Position numbers and translations under genes: made by a program. A model generated the notes under the pieces. The model saw only the letters and a list, made by a program, of their open reading frames with translations, made no database searches and had not been told where the DNA came from. A stretch of 64,000 nt of DNA from Ardenticatenaceae bacterium (GTDB lineage: Bacteria > Chloroflexota > Anaerolineae > Promineifilales > Promineifilaceae). The stretch is taken from assembly GCA_020634455.1 (NCBI GenBank), contig JACKBQ010000001.1, forward strand, positions 1,674,001 to 1,738,000, in the 5' to 3' direction. Shown piece after piece: positions 41,253 to 49,113 of the stretch. Position 1 is the stretch's first letter; each line of letters begins with the position of its first letter.

Positions 41253-42374
41253 TTAGCCGAATTCCTGCTTGCGGTGGCGCATGAGGACGGATTGGACGAT
41301 GCCAATGCCGATGAAGAGGGTGGTGAGGGAGCTGCCGCCGTAGCTTACAAAGGGCAGCGTCAGCCCGGTGACGGGGACTAAGCGCACGTTCATGCCGATG
41401 TTTACGGCCGTTTGAAAAAAAATCACCGTCGCAATCCCTACACAAATAAACTTGCCCGCCAGATCGGGCGTTAGCCAGGCAACACGCATGATCCGCCACA
41501 AAATAAACCCAATGAGCGAGACGACCACCAGCGAGCCAAACATCAATCCCATTTCCTCAGTCACCACCGAAAAAATGAAGTCGGTGTGCTGCACGCGCAA
41601 AAAACCAAGCTGGCTTTGCGTGCCGTTGAGATACCCCTTGCCCCACCAGCCACCTGAACCAATACTGATCTGTGCCTGCTCAATGTTGAAAATATCATCC
41701 TCATCGGCATCCTCGGGATTGACAAAGGTGGTAATGCGCTCCTGCTGATACTCGGCCAAAAAGGGAAAAACGGCCGCAATCGTCCCTATCCCCAGCACAG
41801 CCAAAATAGCAAAATGGGAAAGCGGTAACCCTGCCAGCCAAATAATAACGAACCAAACAGCGACATACAGCACCGACATCCCAAAATCCGGCTGAATAAA
41901 GATAAGCCCAATAGGAATGCCTACGTACACTAGTGAAATAATGGTATTTGAAAACCGGTTAATGCGATTGCGGCGATTGGCTAAAAATTGGCCAAACATC
42001 ACTGGCAAAAAAATACGGCCGAATTCCGATGGCTGAATCCGTATATTCGCGCCGGGAATTTCAATCCAGCGGCGCGTATCGTTACCCAACGCACCGGCAA
42101 CCAACACCAACACCAAAGTTAGAATCAACCCTGCATAAATATACCAGTGTGAAGACGTCAATACGCGATAATCAATTGAGGCAATCACCAACATGATAAT
42201 GACCCCAATAACAGCCCACTGAACCTGATCGCCAGGCAAATCTTCAAAAGCAGGAGCACCCGTAACAGCGCTACGAATCATCAAAATGCCGTAAGCAGTC
42301 AGCAGCAGCACGGCCGCTACCAGCCAAATATCAAAATATCGCCAAACAGATGTGCGTCGAACTTCATCTACCAT
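41253..42374 (-). CDS. rodA: RodA, elongation-specific SEDS glycosyltransferase
   Basis: A polytopic protein of about 373 residues and the second SEDS protein of the window. It has YFDIWLVAAVLLLTAYGILM in the first helix, WIEIPGANIRIQPSEFGRIF (the RodA/FtsW QPSE motif), QPDFGMSVL, and the C-terminal GLTLPFVSYGGSSL. It polymerises side-wall peptidoglycan with PBP2 in relatives. Upstream ATGs at 42383 and 42413 are in frame. It was probably once directly downstream of minE; an IS element now lies between. Confidence 0.9.
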   Translation of the reverse strand: MVDEVRRTSVWRYFDIWLVAAVLLLTAYGILMIRSAVTGAPAFEDLPGDQVQWAVIGVIIMLVIASIDYRVLTSSHWYIYAGLILTLVLVLVAGALGNDTRRWIEIPGANIRIQPSEFGRIFLPVMFGQFLANRRNRINRFSNTIISLVYVGIPIGLIFIQPDFGMSVLYVAVWFVIIWLAGLPLSHFAILAVLGIGTIAAVFPFLAEYQQERITTFVNPEDADEDDIFNIEQAQISIGSGGWWGKGYLNGTQSQLGFLRVQHTDFIFSVVTEEMGLMFGSLVVVSLIGFILWRIMRVAWLTPDLAGKFICVGIATVIFFQTAVNIGMNVRLVPVTGLTLPFVSYGGSSLTTLFIGIGIVQSVLMRHRKQEFG

Positions 42375-42482
42375 AGCACCCATTGTAAAACGCAAACCGC
42401 CCGGTGGCGACACCGAGCGGCATTTTTACAGAAACTATTCAGATTCACCGACCACCGCCTGGGGATAATGAACATTAACAAT

Positions 42483-43436
42483 TTAAATAGGTAATAAACC
42501 AACATAGCGAAGCAACGCGTCAGAGCCGGTGGCAAATTGGTCAAGAAAACTAGCCACAACTTCACGCAATTCTGGCCAATCATCGCTGAATCGGTGCAGG
42601 TGCAATACCTCCTGCTTTAGCCAACGCCACAGCTTTTCAATCGGATTGAGCCAAGAAGCGTAAGTGGGCAAAGGTAGTAGTTGAACGGGCATGTTGTCCT
42701 GCTTGGCTTTCGGCGCAGGCTCAGTCGGCCAGTTCCCTGGCAATTTGGGTGGAAAAGGAAACTGCTGTGGCTGTAAAACGGCCAATACATCCGGGTGAAA
42801 GTGAACGGGCCAATTGTCCAGAACGACGTAAATTGTCTCCGCACCTGGATAGCATTGGTACAATTGAGTCCAGAAGTTAGCAATGACGGTGCGTGTGATG
42901 CGTTTGCGCTGCAAGTAAGAAAGTTGCCCCGTCATGCAATTGATGGCACCAATGATGCGGAAGCTACTATTGGCCCGATGTGACCGTTGAGCCAATGGCT
43001 GTCGCAGACCCTTGCTTTCAAATGATTGGGCAATCGTTGGTTGCCGATAGTAAGTAAGCTGGTCGAGATAGAGCAGCACATATCGGTCTGGTTCGTAATA
43101 AGCACGTAATCGAGCCAACTCAATCAAACTCAGCTTTTCTTGATAATGTCGGTCGGGACTATGCACATAATCGCGGCCACGTTTATAGCTGATGCCCAGC
43201 CGTTTTAGCAATCGGCTTAGACTCCCAGCTGTACTGACCTGTAACCAAGTACATGCTTGGACTATCATTTCTAATCGCCATCGGGCAGAATGGAAGCCTA
43301 GCTGCCGGGGGTCACGTCGAATCACCTGGAGCAGTGCCTGCTTTGCTTCTGACGGCTTCGCGTACCGAGGGGGAAAAAGCCGCTTTGCGGCCACGTCCTT
43401 TCTGTACTTCAAGTCGGTCAAGACCATCCTGTTCAT
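42483..43436 (-). CDS. IS630-family transposase, DDE catalytic part (orfB)
   Basis: A frame of 317 residues. It has the first catalytic Asp in YLDQLTYYRQP, the second in VVLDNWPVHFHPDV, and the Glu in SWLNPIEKLWRWLKQ, the IS630/Tc1-mariner DDE pattern. The N-terminal part continues the HTH region of orfA in another frame. The apparent start lies in the overlap region and may not be used on its own. The stop lies in the left terminal repeat. Confidence 0.88.
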   Translation of the reverse strand: MNRMVLTDLKYRKDVAAKRLFPPRYAKPSEAKQALLQVIRRDPRQLGFHSARWRLEMIVQACTWLQVSTAGSLSRLLKRLGISYKRGRDYVHSPDRHYQEKLSLIELARLRAYYEPDRYVLLYLDQLTYYRQPTIAQSFESKGLRQPLAQRSHRANSSFRIIGAINCMTGQLSYLQRKRITRTVIANFWTQLYQCYPGAETIYVVLDNWPVHFHPDVLAVLQPQQFPFPPKLPGNWPTEPAPKAKQDNMPVQLLPLPTYASWLNPIEKLWRWLKQEVLHLHRFSDDWPELREVVASFLDQFATGSDALLRYVGLLPI

Positions 43437-43641
43437 ACCAATCTAGCCATTTGTAGATAGTATCCGGATGGTGCGGCTTGTGCCCTCCGTCTTTAGCGGC
43501 GGCATTGGGACTCATGCCGCTGGCGATTTTGAGCAAAATGGCGGCCTTTTCTCGCATGTGGCTTTTCTCATGGTGGTCGCGCACAAATACTAGCTCGCTT
43601 TTTTGAACAGCCGTTAGTTCCAAATATCGTCTCTTGGGCAT
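43312..43641 (-). CDS. IS630-family transposase, N-terminal HTH part (orfA)
   Basis: A frame of 109 residues with a helix-turn-helix region (ASGMSPNAAAKDGGHKPHH, then TIYKWLDWYEQDGLDRL). It overlaps orfB by about 125 nt. The frames can be joined around the CTTTTTCCCCC tract near 43376. Joining needs a +1 (or -2) shift from orfA to orfB, so it could be programmed frameshifting or an inactivating indel in a homopolymer. Confidence 0.8.
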   Translation of the reverse strand: MPKRRYLELTAVQKSELVFVRDHHEKSHMREKAAILLKIASGMSPNAAAKDGGHKPHHPDTIYKWLDWYEQDGLDRLEVQKGRGRKAAFSPSVREAVRSKAGTAPGDST

Positions 43642-43710
43642 AAATAACACCTCCCATGATGATATTATCTCTATTACCTATTTATTTTGTAAAGTTCAAT
43701 AATCCCCAGG

Positions 43711-43733
43711 CTACCGATTACCGATTACCGAAC
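43711..43733. repeat. Half of a CGATTACCG-family repeat at the IS right end
   Basis: CTACCGATTACCGATTACCG borders the IS on one side. The complementary arm expected in this family is absent, and similar CCGACCACCG text is found on the other side of the IS. Confidence 0.55.
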
Positions 43734-44000
43734 GGCTGCCCGGCGACGGCCGTTCTGCTGCAAAAGTGGTATTTCGGCCACCAACCGACTTTCCTGCGCC
43801 GTGTTGTCCAGATTCACCACCACATTGTCCGGGTTAATCTCCAGACGCTTGGCAATTACCTCAATGATGTCATCCTTAATCTGCTCCAGCAGCCCCGGCG
43901 ACACATCTGCCCGGTCGTGGATAAGCACCATTTGCAGCCGCTGTTTGGCAGTTGCTCCACTCTTTTCCTGTTTTCCTAGTAGTCGCTCGAACCAATTCAT
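43725..44000 (-). CDS. minE: MinE, topological specificity factor
   Basis: A protein of 91 residues. The N-terminal membrane-binding helix MNWFERLLGK is followed by the MinD-contact region ATAKQRLQMVLIHDRADVSP and the dimerising domain with EVIAKRLEINPDNVVVNLD. It stimulates the MinD ATPase and drives Min oscillation, so that the Z ring forms at mid-cell. It lies 14 nt after minD. Confidence 0.93.
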   Translation of the reverse strand: MNWFERLLGKQEKSGATAKQRLQMVLIHDRADVSPGLLEQIKDDIIEVIAKRLEINPDNVVVNLDNTAQESRLVAEIPLLQQNGRRRAAVR

Positions 44001-44014
44001 TGCTTACTCCTTGA

Positions 44015-44818
44015 TTAGCTCTTGCTAAACCAGTTGTTGAGGCGATTCAACAAACCAGTCTTAGGGGTTAAATCCACAAACGGAACCGTCTCGCCTTGCA
44101 AACGCTGGGCTACATTGCGAAACGCTTGGCTGGCACTAGACCCATTTATACCGCTCATGGCCACTGGCGTCCCTCGGTTAGACGAAATCAAAATGGATTC
44201 ATCTTCTGGGATGACACCAATGAGTTCAACGGCCAAAATGTCCAAAACATCATCAATGGAAAGCATGTCGCCGCGGGCCACCATTTCCGGCTTCAGGCGG
44301 TTGATGATGAGCCGACCCGGCCCCTTCTCTTCCGCTTCCAGCAAACCGATGATGCGATCCGCGTCCCGTACGGCCGAAACTTCCGGGTTGGTCACAATCA
44401 GCACCTCATCGGCGGGGGCCACGGCATTGCGAAAGCCGCGCTCAATGCCCGCTGGCGAGTCAATGATGATGTAATCCATCTCCTGCCGCAGCTCATCGCA
44501 CACCAAAATCATGTCCGAGGGGCTAACCGCCATTTTGTCGCGGGTTTGGGCCGCAGGGATGAGGTACAGGTCTGGCTGGCGCTTGTCTTTAATCATCGCC
44601 TGGCGCAAACGGCAGCGGCCTTCAATCACATCCACCAAATCATAGACGATGCGATTTTCCAGCCCCATCACTACATCCAGATTGCGCAAGCCAATATCGG
44701 CGTCTATGGCCACCACTTTTTTGCCCGTCATGGCCAAAGCCGAAGCAATATTGGCCGTGACAGTGGTTTTGCCCACGCCACCTTTGCCAGAAGTTACAGT
44801 AATTACTTTTCCACTCAT
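44015..44818 (-). CDS. minD: MinD, septum-site ATPase
   Basis: A deviant-Walker ATPase of 267 residues. It has VTSGKGGVGKTTVTANI, IDADIGLRNLD, IIDSPAGIERGF and the TNPEVSAVRDADR switch. The C-terminal amphipathic helix LLNRLNNWFSKS is the membrane-targeting sequence. It recruits MinC to the membrane. It is the middle gene of minC-minD-minE, with a 44834-44896 repeat between it and minC. Confidence 0.96.
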   Translation of the reverse strand: MSGKVITVTSGKGGVGKTTVTANIASALAMTGKKVVAIDADIGLRNLDVVMGLENRIVYDLVDVIEGRCRLRQAMIKDKRQPDLYLIPAAQTRDKMAVSPSDMILVCDELRQEMDYIIIDSPAGIERGFRNAVAPADEVLIVTNPEVSAVRDADRIIGLLEAEEKGPGRLIINRLKPEMVARGDMLSIDDVLDILAVELIGVIPEDESILISSNRGTPVAMSGINGSSASQAFRNVAQRLQGETVPFVDLTPKTGLLNRLNNWFSKS

Positions 44819-44833
44819 AATCTTGTCTCCTAA

Positions 44834-44896
44834 AAAAGCAGAGATTGGAGATTAGAGATTGGAGACTGGTTTAATCTCTAGTCTCCAATCGCTTCT
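44834..44896. repeat. Intergenic inverted repeat, GGAGATTGGAGACT family
   Basis: GAGATTGGAGATTAGAGATT and GGAGACTGG on the left are complementary to TTAATCTCTAGTCTCCAATC on the right, inside the min operon. It is the sister of the in-gene copy at 26113-26184. Confidence 0.8.
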
Positions 44897-44901
44897 TTAC
44901 T

Positions 44902-45615
44902 TTATCTTTGCCACATTTCGGCCACAATCTGGCCGTTGCGAATGGCGGCCTGTTCGGGAATGGCTCGGCCACGTTTTTCGTCGGGCGAGATGGCAATTTG
45001 GTCGGCAATGCGCAGTTGGGTGGGGCTGAGTTCAAGGGCACAAATAACGGCCGTTTCATCACCCAACGCCCCCGCATGAACCAAACCACGCAGGCGTCCC
45101 CACACAATCACATCGCCGCTGGCCACAACTTCTGCGCCGGGATTCACATCCCCAATGATGACAACGTGGCCTTCATGAAAAATGGAACGCCCGGAGCGCA
45201 GCGTTTCTTTGAGAATGAGGCCACCTTGCGACGGGATTTCGGGGGAAACGGCCGTTCCTGGTTCCACACTCTGCGACAAAAAATTGCCATTTAAATCAGT
45301 CTGGCTACCCGAAAGACGGGTGGCCAACGCCAGTTCACGTGCCGCTTCCCGCACAGCGGGTTCTTCAGCCAGCACCGCCCACAACTCAAGCTGATTTTCC
45401 TCAAATAAACTTTGCAGGTCTTGCAAATCGGCTTTGCGCAAACGGCGGTAGCCCACTTGCAACGCCACGCGACTACCTTGCAAAAACGCTTGCTTTTGCG
45501 CCAGTTCATCCCGCAGCAGTACCAACAAATCGGCAAAAGAACCCCGATCGGGAACTGTTACCAATAACCCTTCGCGGATACCTTTAATGCTAATTTGAGA
45601 AGCTACCTGTTCCAT
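44902..45615 (-). CDS. minC: MinC, FtsZ assembly inhibitor
   Basis: A protein of 237 residues. The N-terminal FtsZ-inhibitory domain (about 1-105) starts QISIKGIREGLLVTVPD. The C-terminal MinD-binding beta-helix has RSGRSIFHEGHVVIIGDVNP, GAEVVASGDVIVWGRLRGLVHAG, shown here by its GDVIVWGRLRG core, and a G-rich turn pattern. It completes a minCDE set, which with FtsZ at 9903 gives full mid-cell placement control. Confidence 0.94.
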   Translation of the reverse strand: MEQVASQISIKGIREGLLVTVPDRGSFADLLVLLRDELAQKQAFLQGSRVALQVGYRRLRKADLQDLQSLFEENQLELWAVLAEEPAVREAARELALATRLSGSQTDLNGNFLSQSVEPGTAVSPEIPSQGGLILKETLRSGRSIFHEGHVVIIGDVNPGAEVVASGDVIVWGRLRGLVHAGALGDETAVICALELSPTQLRIADQIAISPDEKRGRAIPEQAAIRNGQIVAEMWQR

Positions 45616-45816
45616 TATTTACCTTTACAAATTAGTTTGGGCGGTTACGTCAGCCAAGTGGAATGCGGGACAATACAACAATACGCCTGTTGCAATAATA
45701 CAACAATACCAGGCGAATTGCAACCCCCAAAATCATATCTATATGCGAAGAGGCTAAGAATGTGACATATCTATAGGGTATAGATTGATCGGCACGCTAA
45801 GGTATTGGGTCACAAA
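45616..45816. other. Gap between min cluster and restriction-modification module
   Basis: It contains direct repeats of AATACAACAATAC (two copies around 45672 and 45700) with GCCTGTTGCAAT and AGGCGAATTGCAAC in partial dyad symmetry. No gene is seen. It may mark the border of the acquired module on its right. Confidence 0.45.
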
Positions 45817-47121
45817 CTAATCTGAAGGTAAATAAATTTGTTGTGAGCTTTCTAGCAATTGTAACTGGTATGGTGTTAATTCTTCAAGGTTAGGGTAGTT
45901 AATCTCTTGAAATTGTGAATTTAACGCTTTTACAATTGCTTCGCCAATATGAAAAGCGAGATTCACAGGAACCGCATTTCCTATTTGCTTATATTGAGCA
46001 GATAAAGAACCCTCAAATGTCCAATCATCGGGAAATGTTTGAATTCTCGCATACTCTCGAACTGTAAACGGCCGTGTTTCATCTGGGTGGCATCGCTCAG
46101 TTTGTTTTTGAGCAGGGCTGCATGTTAAGGTTAGACAAGGCTCCTCCCAACTCATTCTTCGAGCCATCCCCGTTTTGCCACCACCCAAATAGAAACTCGT
46201 CATCATGTATTCTTTCTGAACCTCCACAGGCAAATCTTTCCAATATCCACCTTGAGGAACCATGTCCATAACTTTATGTTTCTTTTTGGGATATTTTTGG
46301 CCTTCGGATCGAGGAACATCAACCTTATAAAGCTCTCCAGCTTTTAGCGCATCTTTTAAAGAATATAATTTTTTATGCGGTCGCGGATACTCAAATCGAA
46401 TACTTGCGTCTTTTCGAATTGCAATCAGAAAAAGCCGTTCACGCTTCTGCGGAACACGGTAAAAAATTGCTTTTAAAACCTTTGGCTCCAAAACATCATA
46501 ACCTAATTCATCGAGCACATTAATCATGCCATCTAATGTCCGTCCTTTGTCATGTTTCAAAAGGCCTCGCACATTTTCGCCAACTGCTATTAACGGCCGT
46601 ATTTCATTTACAGCACGCGCAAACTCATAAAAAAGTGTTCCTCTTGCATCTTCAAAACCTAACTTCTTTCCAGCATAGCTAAAAGCTTGGCAAGGGAACC
46701 CCCCAGTAACAACATCAATCTTCCCCCGATAAGCAGAAAAATCAATATTCGCAACATCATCCTCAATCACATTCCAATTAGGACGATTAGCTCTTAAAGT
46801 TTCGCAAGCCCAATGATCTATTTCATTGAGTAAAGCACATTTTAAACCAGCGCGTTCCAAGCCCAAAGCTAACCCACCTGCACCCGCAAAAAGTTCAACA
46901 ACCGAGTATTCCCTGTCTGGGATCACAATTTCATGTGGTGTGTCGTCAAACAAAAATCTGATTTCAGGAAACTGCTTTAGGGATTCTAAAGAATATACCC
47001 TATAATTATTTACGGGATGACGAACAGGATTAAGCTTACCGCTTTTATCCCATCGTCTGAGCGTCGCTTTCGAAACGGATAACATGTCTGCTACTTCCGA
47101 TAAAGAATAATATGTTTTCAT
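45817..47121 (-). CDS. DNA cytosine-5 methyltransferase with N-terminal MerR-like HTH
   Basis: A protein of 434 residues. Residues 1-50 are a MerR/excisionase-type winged helix (YSLSEVADMLSVSKATLRRW, then YRVYSLESL). The catalytic part has motif I VVELFAGAGGLALGLE, motif IV GGFPCQAFS (nucleophile Cys 144), ENVRG, and motifs IX-X with REYARIQTFPDDW and QIGNAVPVN. It protects DNA against the adjacent endonuclease, and the partner's family suggests a GGNCC-type target. The HTH may let it control its own or the endonuclease promoter in the 108-bp divergent gap. The gene is AT-richer than its neighbours but carries two ACGGCCGT copies. Confidence 0.9.
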   Translation of the reverse strand: MKTYYSLSEVADMLSVSKATLRRWDKSGKLNPVRHPVNNYRVYSLESLKQFPEIRFLFDDTPHEIVIPDREYSVVELFAGAGGLALGLERAGLKCALLNEIDHWACETLRANRPNWNVIEDDVANIDFSAYRGKIDVVTGGFPCQAFSYAGKKLGFEDARGTLFYEFARAVNEIRPLIAVGENVRGLLKHDKGRTLDGMINVLDELGYDVLEPKVLKAIFYRVPQKRERLFLIAIRKDASIRFEYPRPHKKLYSLKDALKAGELYKVDVPRSEGQKYPKKKHKVMDMVPQGGYWKDLPVEVQKEYMMTSFYLGGGKTGMARRMSWEEPCLTLTCSPAQKQTERCHPDETRPFTVREYARIQTFPDDWTFEGSLSAQYKQIGNAVPVNLAFHIGEAIVKALNSQFQEINYPNLEELTPYQLQLLESSQQIYLPSD

Positions 47122-47229
47122 TATTTGACCTAATTACCTAATTCAACCTTACGCAACATTGATCATGGTTATATCAAATTTTAGCTCAAACGTTTTGTTA
47201 TGCAACCCCAATTTTGGTGAGAAAATCTT
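47122..47229. promoter_or_regulatory. Divergent control region of the restriction-modification genes
   Basis: A 108-bp AT-rich spacer between methyltransferase and endonuclease starts. It contains TTGATCATGGTTATATCAA, a partial dyad (TTGAT / ATCAA), which is a plausible operator for the methyltransferase HTH. It is not proven. Confidence 0.4.
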
Positions 47230-47961
47230 ATGAATGCACAATACAATGAACTAAACAAGCTAGAAATTTTGCACAAAGCACGAAGCTGGTTTGCCCAATC
47301 CATTGCAGCTAACCACGTCCAAAATACACAAAAGCTAAGCAACCCAAAAAATTTTAATATCAACCCATTCCTAGTAACCTACCTGGCTAATTTCTTGACA
47401 GGTGATAATTCACCGGAAAGCATCGCCAAGGCATTGCTTTACCCACGGGTACTTGGAACGTCGATAACCACTTCTTTTGGCACCAACATACAAAAATTTG
47501 CGAGCGATGTCCTATCGGGATTTGGTAGCATGATTTCTGGGATCGATATTGAATTTGTTGATCAAATTGATTTCCGACGAAAGTTTTGTCAGTTAAAAGC
47601 TGGCCCAGATACCATCAACAAAGATGATGTTGAGTCGATTCACGGTCACTTTAACTCAGCCATTAATCTAGCGCGTACCAACAATTTACCAATCAGTCAT
47701 GACGATTTAATCATAGGTGTCCTTTACGGTCAGGCAGACCAACTTAATGGCCATTACAAAAGGCTAGAATCTCAGTATTTTCATCCATTATTTGTCGGCC
47801 AAGATTTTTGGCACAGATTGACGGGAGATCCTGAGTTTTATTTTGACCTTATTAATCAATTTGCCATTGTTGCTAAAGAAATTGATGGATCCGAACTGTT
47901 GCAAGACACAATAGATCAGCTAGCCCAATCTGAACCAATTAAACGAATAGCGAATAAATAG
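47230..47961 (+). CDS. Type II restriction endonuclease, Eco47II-like
   Basis: A protein of 243 residues. NPFLVTYLANFLTGDNSPES, AKALLYPRVLGTSITTSFG and the catalytic-looking IDIEFVDQIDFRRKFCQLKAG (acidic residues before Q-x-K) resemble the Eco47II/Sau96I-type enzymes that cut GGNCC. Divergent pairing with a 5-cytosine methyltransferase supports the call. The gene is AT-rich, has no ACGGCCGT, and was probably gained by transfer. The cut site is an inference from family resemblance. Confidence 0.8.
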   Translation: MNAQYNELNKLEILHKARSWFAQSIAANHVQNTQKLSNPKNFNINPFLVTYLANFLTGDNSPESIAKALLYPRVLGTSITTSFGTNIQKFASDVLSGFGSMISGIDIEFVDQIDFRRKFCQLKAGPDTINKDDVESIHGHFNSAINLARTNNLPISHDDLIIGVLYGQADQLNGHYKRLESQYFHPLFVGQDFWHRLTGDPEFYFDLINQFAIVAKEIDGSELLQDTIDQLAQSEPIKRIANK

Positions 47962-47996
47962 AAAGTTCATAAACTCCAAATTGTATGTTTTAGAAT

Positions 47997-49001
47997 TTAG
48001 TTGAATCTTGCCAAATCCGCATCCACCATGAGCGCCATGAGCTGCTCAAACGAGGTGCGCGGCCGCCAGCCCAGCTCCTTTTCCGCCAGCGAATAATCCC
48101 CTTGCAGCACCGTGATCTCCGTGGGGCGCAGCAGCGCGTCATCGCTCACCACATGGTCTTGCCAATCCAACCCCACATGGGCAAAGGCAAGGCGGCACGC
48201 ATCCGTCACAGAGTAGGAGCTGTTGCTGCCAATGACGTAATCTTTGGGCACGTCATTTTGCAGCATCAGCCACATCGCCTCCACGTACTCTTTGGCATAG
48301 CCCCAGTCGCGACGGGCATCCAGAAAACCGAGCTTGAGCTTGCCATCTGGGGTAATTAACGGCCGTCCCAACTCATCCAGCGGCGGGTTAGCAACTTTAT
48401 TTTTGATGCAAGCCACAGCGGCCGTAATTTTACGCGTGACAAAATGCAGACTGCGACGCGGACTTTCATGGTTGAACAAGATACCGCCACAGGCAAACAG
48501 GCCGTAGCTTTCCCGGTAACAGCGTGTCATCATGTGCGCATACGCTTTGGCAATGCCGTACGGGTTGTTGGCATCAATGGGCGTAGCTTCCGTAGCGGCT
48601 TTGGCATTAACGTGGCCAAAAATCTCGCGGCTGGTCGCCTGGTACACGCGAGCCTGCGGCGCAAAGTGGCGCACCGCTTCCATCACCCGCACCACGCCCA
48701 GCGCCGTCACCTCGCCCGTGTAGATGGGATGGCTCCAGCTATCGGCCGGCACCGACTGAGCGGCGATGTTGTACACCTCGTCCGGCTGATATTCGCGCAG
48801 CAGCCGGGCAATGCTTTCACCGTCAATCAGATCGGCCGCCTCAATGATGATTTTGCCGATGAGGTGTTGAATGTTGGGCTTTTCGTAGGTGGTGTTGCGC
48901 CGAATGGTGCCAACAACACGGTATCCTTTTTCCAGCAGCAGGTCGGCCAAATACGAACCATCCTGCGAGGTAACGCCAATGATCAAAGCGGTTTTTTGCA
49001 T
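47997..49001 (-). CDS. gmd: GDP-mannose 4,6-dehydratase
   Basis: An extended short-chain dehydrogenase of 334 residues that makes GDP-4-keto-6-deoxy-mannose, the precursor of fucose or rhamnose-type sugars. It has ALIIGVTSQDGSYLADLLLE (NADP fold), YNIAAQS, ATSREIFG where the family has STSEMFG, YGIAKAYAH (YxxxK), ILFNHESPRR and LDARRDWGYAKEYVEAMW. No GDP-fucose synthase (fcl/wcaG) is adjacent, so the next step is encoded elsewhere. The C-terminus is Gmd-like. Confidence 0.93.
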   Translation of the reverse strand: MQKTALIIGVTSQDGSYLADLLLEKGYRVVGTIRRNTTYEKPNIQHLIGKIIIEAADLIDGESIARLLREYQPDEVYNIAAQSVPADSWSHPIYTGEVTALGVVRVMEAVRHFAPQARVYQATSREIFGHVNAKAATEATPIDANNPYGIAKAYAHMMTRCYRESYGLFACGGILFNHESPRRSLHFVTRKITAAVACIKNKVANPPLDELGRPLITPDGKLKLGFLDARRDWGYAKEYVEAMWLMLQNDVPKDYVIGSNSSYSVTDACRLAFAHVGLDWQDHVVSDDALLRPTEITVLQGDYSLAEKELGWRPRTSFEQLMALMVDADLARFN

Positions 49002-49113
49002 GAGTTTCTCCTTCGCTGCATATTTGATTAAAATGGAAGCTTGATGGTAGCCGGGGTGGCCATTTTAGTTATACGACCAAGCAACGCTTTCTAAACTTTT
49101 TATCTGCAAAACA

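Larger units (their letters stand above)
42457..43711. mobile_element. IS630-type insertion sequence between minE and rodA
   Basis: The element is about 1255 bp. The left end (42457 to about 42498) and right end (about 43670 to 43711) are imperfect inverted repeats of about 40 bp that begin with GCCTGGGGAT and include AAATAGGTAATA near the inner part. Two overlapping transposase frames lie inside. It contains no ACGGCCGT. Outside the right end is half of a CGATTACCG-type repeat and outside the left end is ATTCACCGACCACCG, so it probably landed in such an intergenic repeat. TA duplication is not evident at these exact ends. Confidence 0.85.

Noticed and set aside
42457..43711. TA target duplication at the IS ends
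   Set aside because: The bases just outside the inferred ends are not TA on both sides, so I do not claim a duplication; the ends may be off by a few bases.
45817..47961. Restriction-modification enzymes as the cause of the ACGGCCGT excess
   Set aside because: The likely GGNCC target does not occur within ACGGCCGT, so this pair does not explain the motif.
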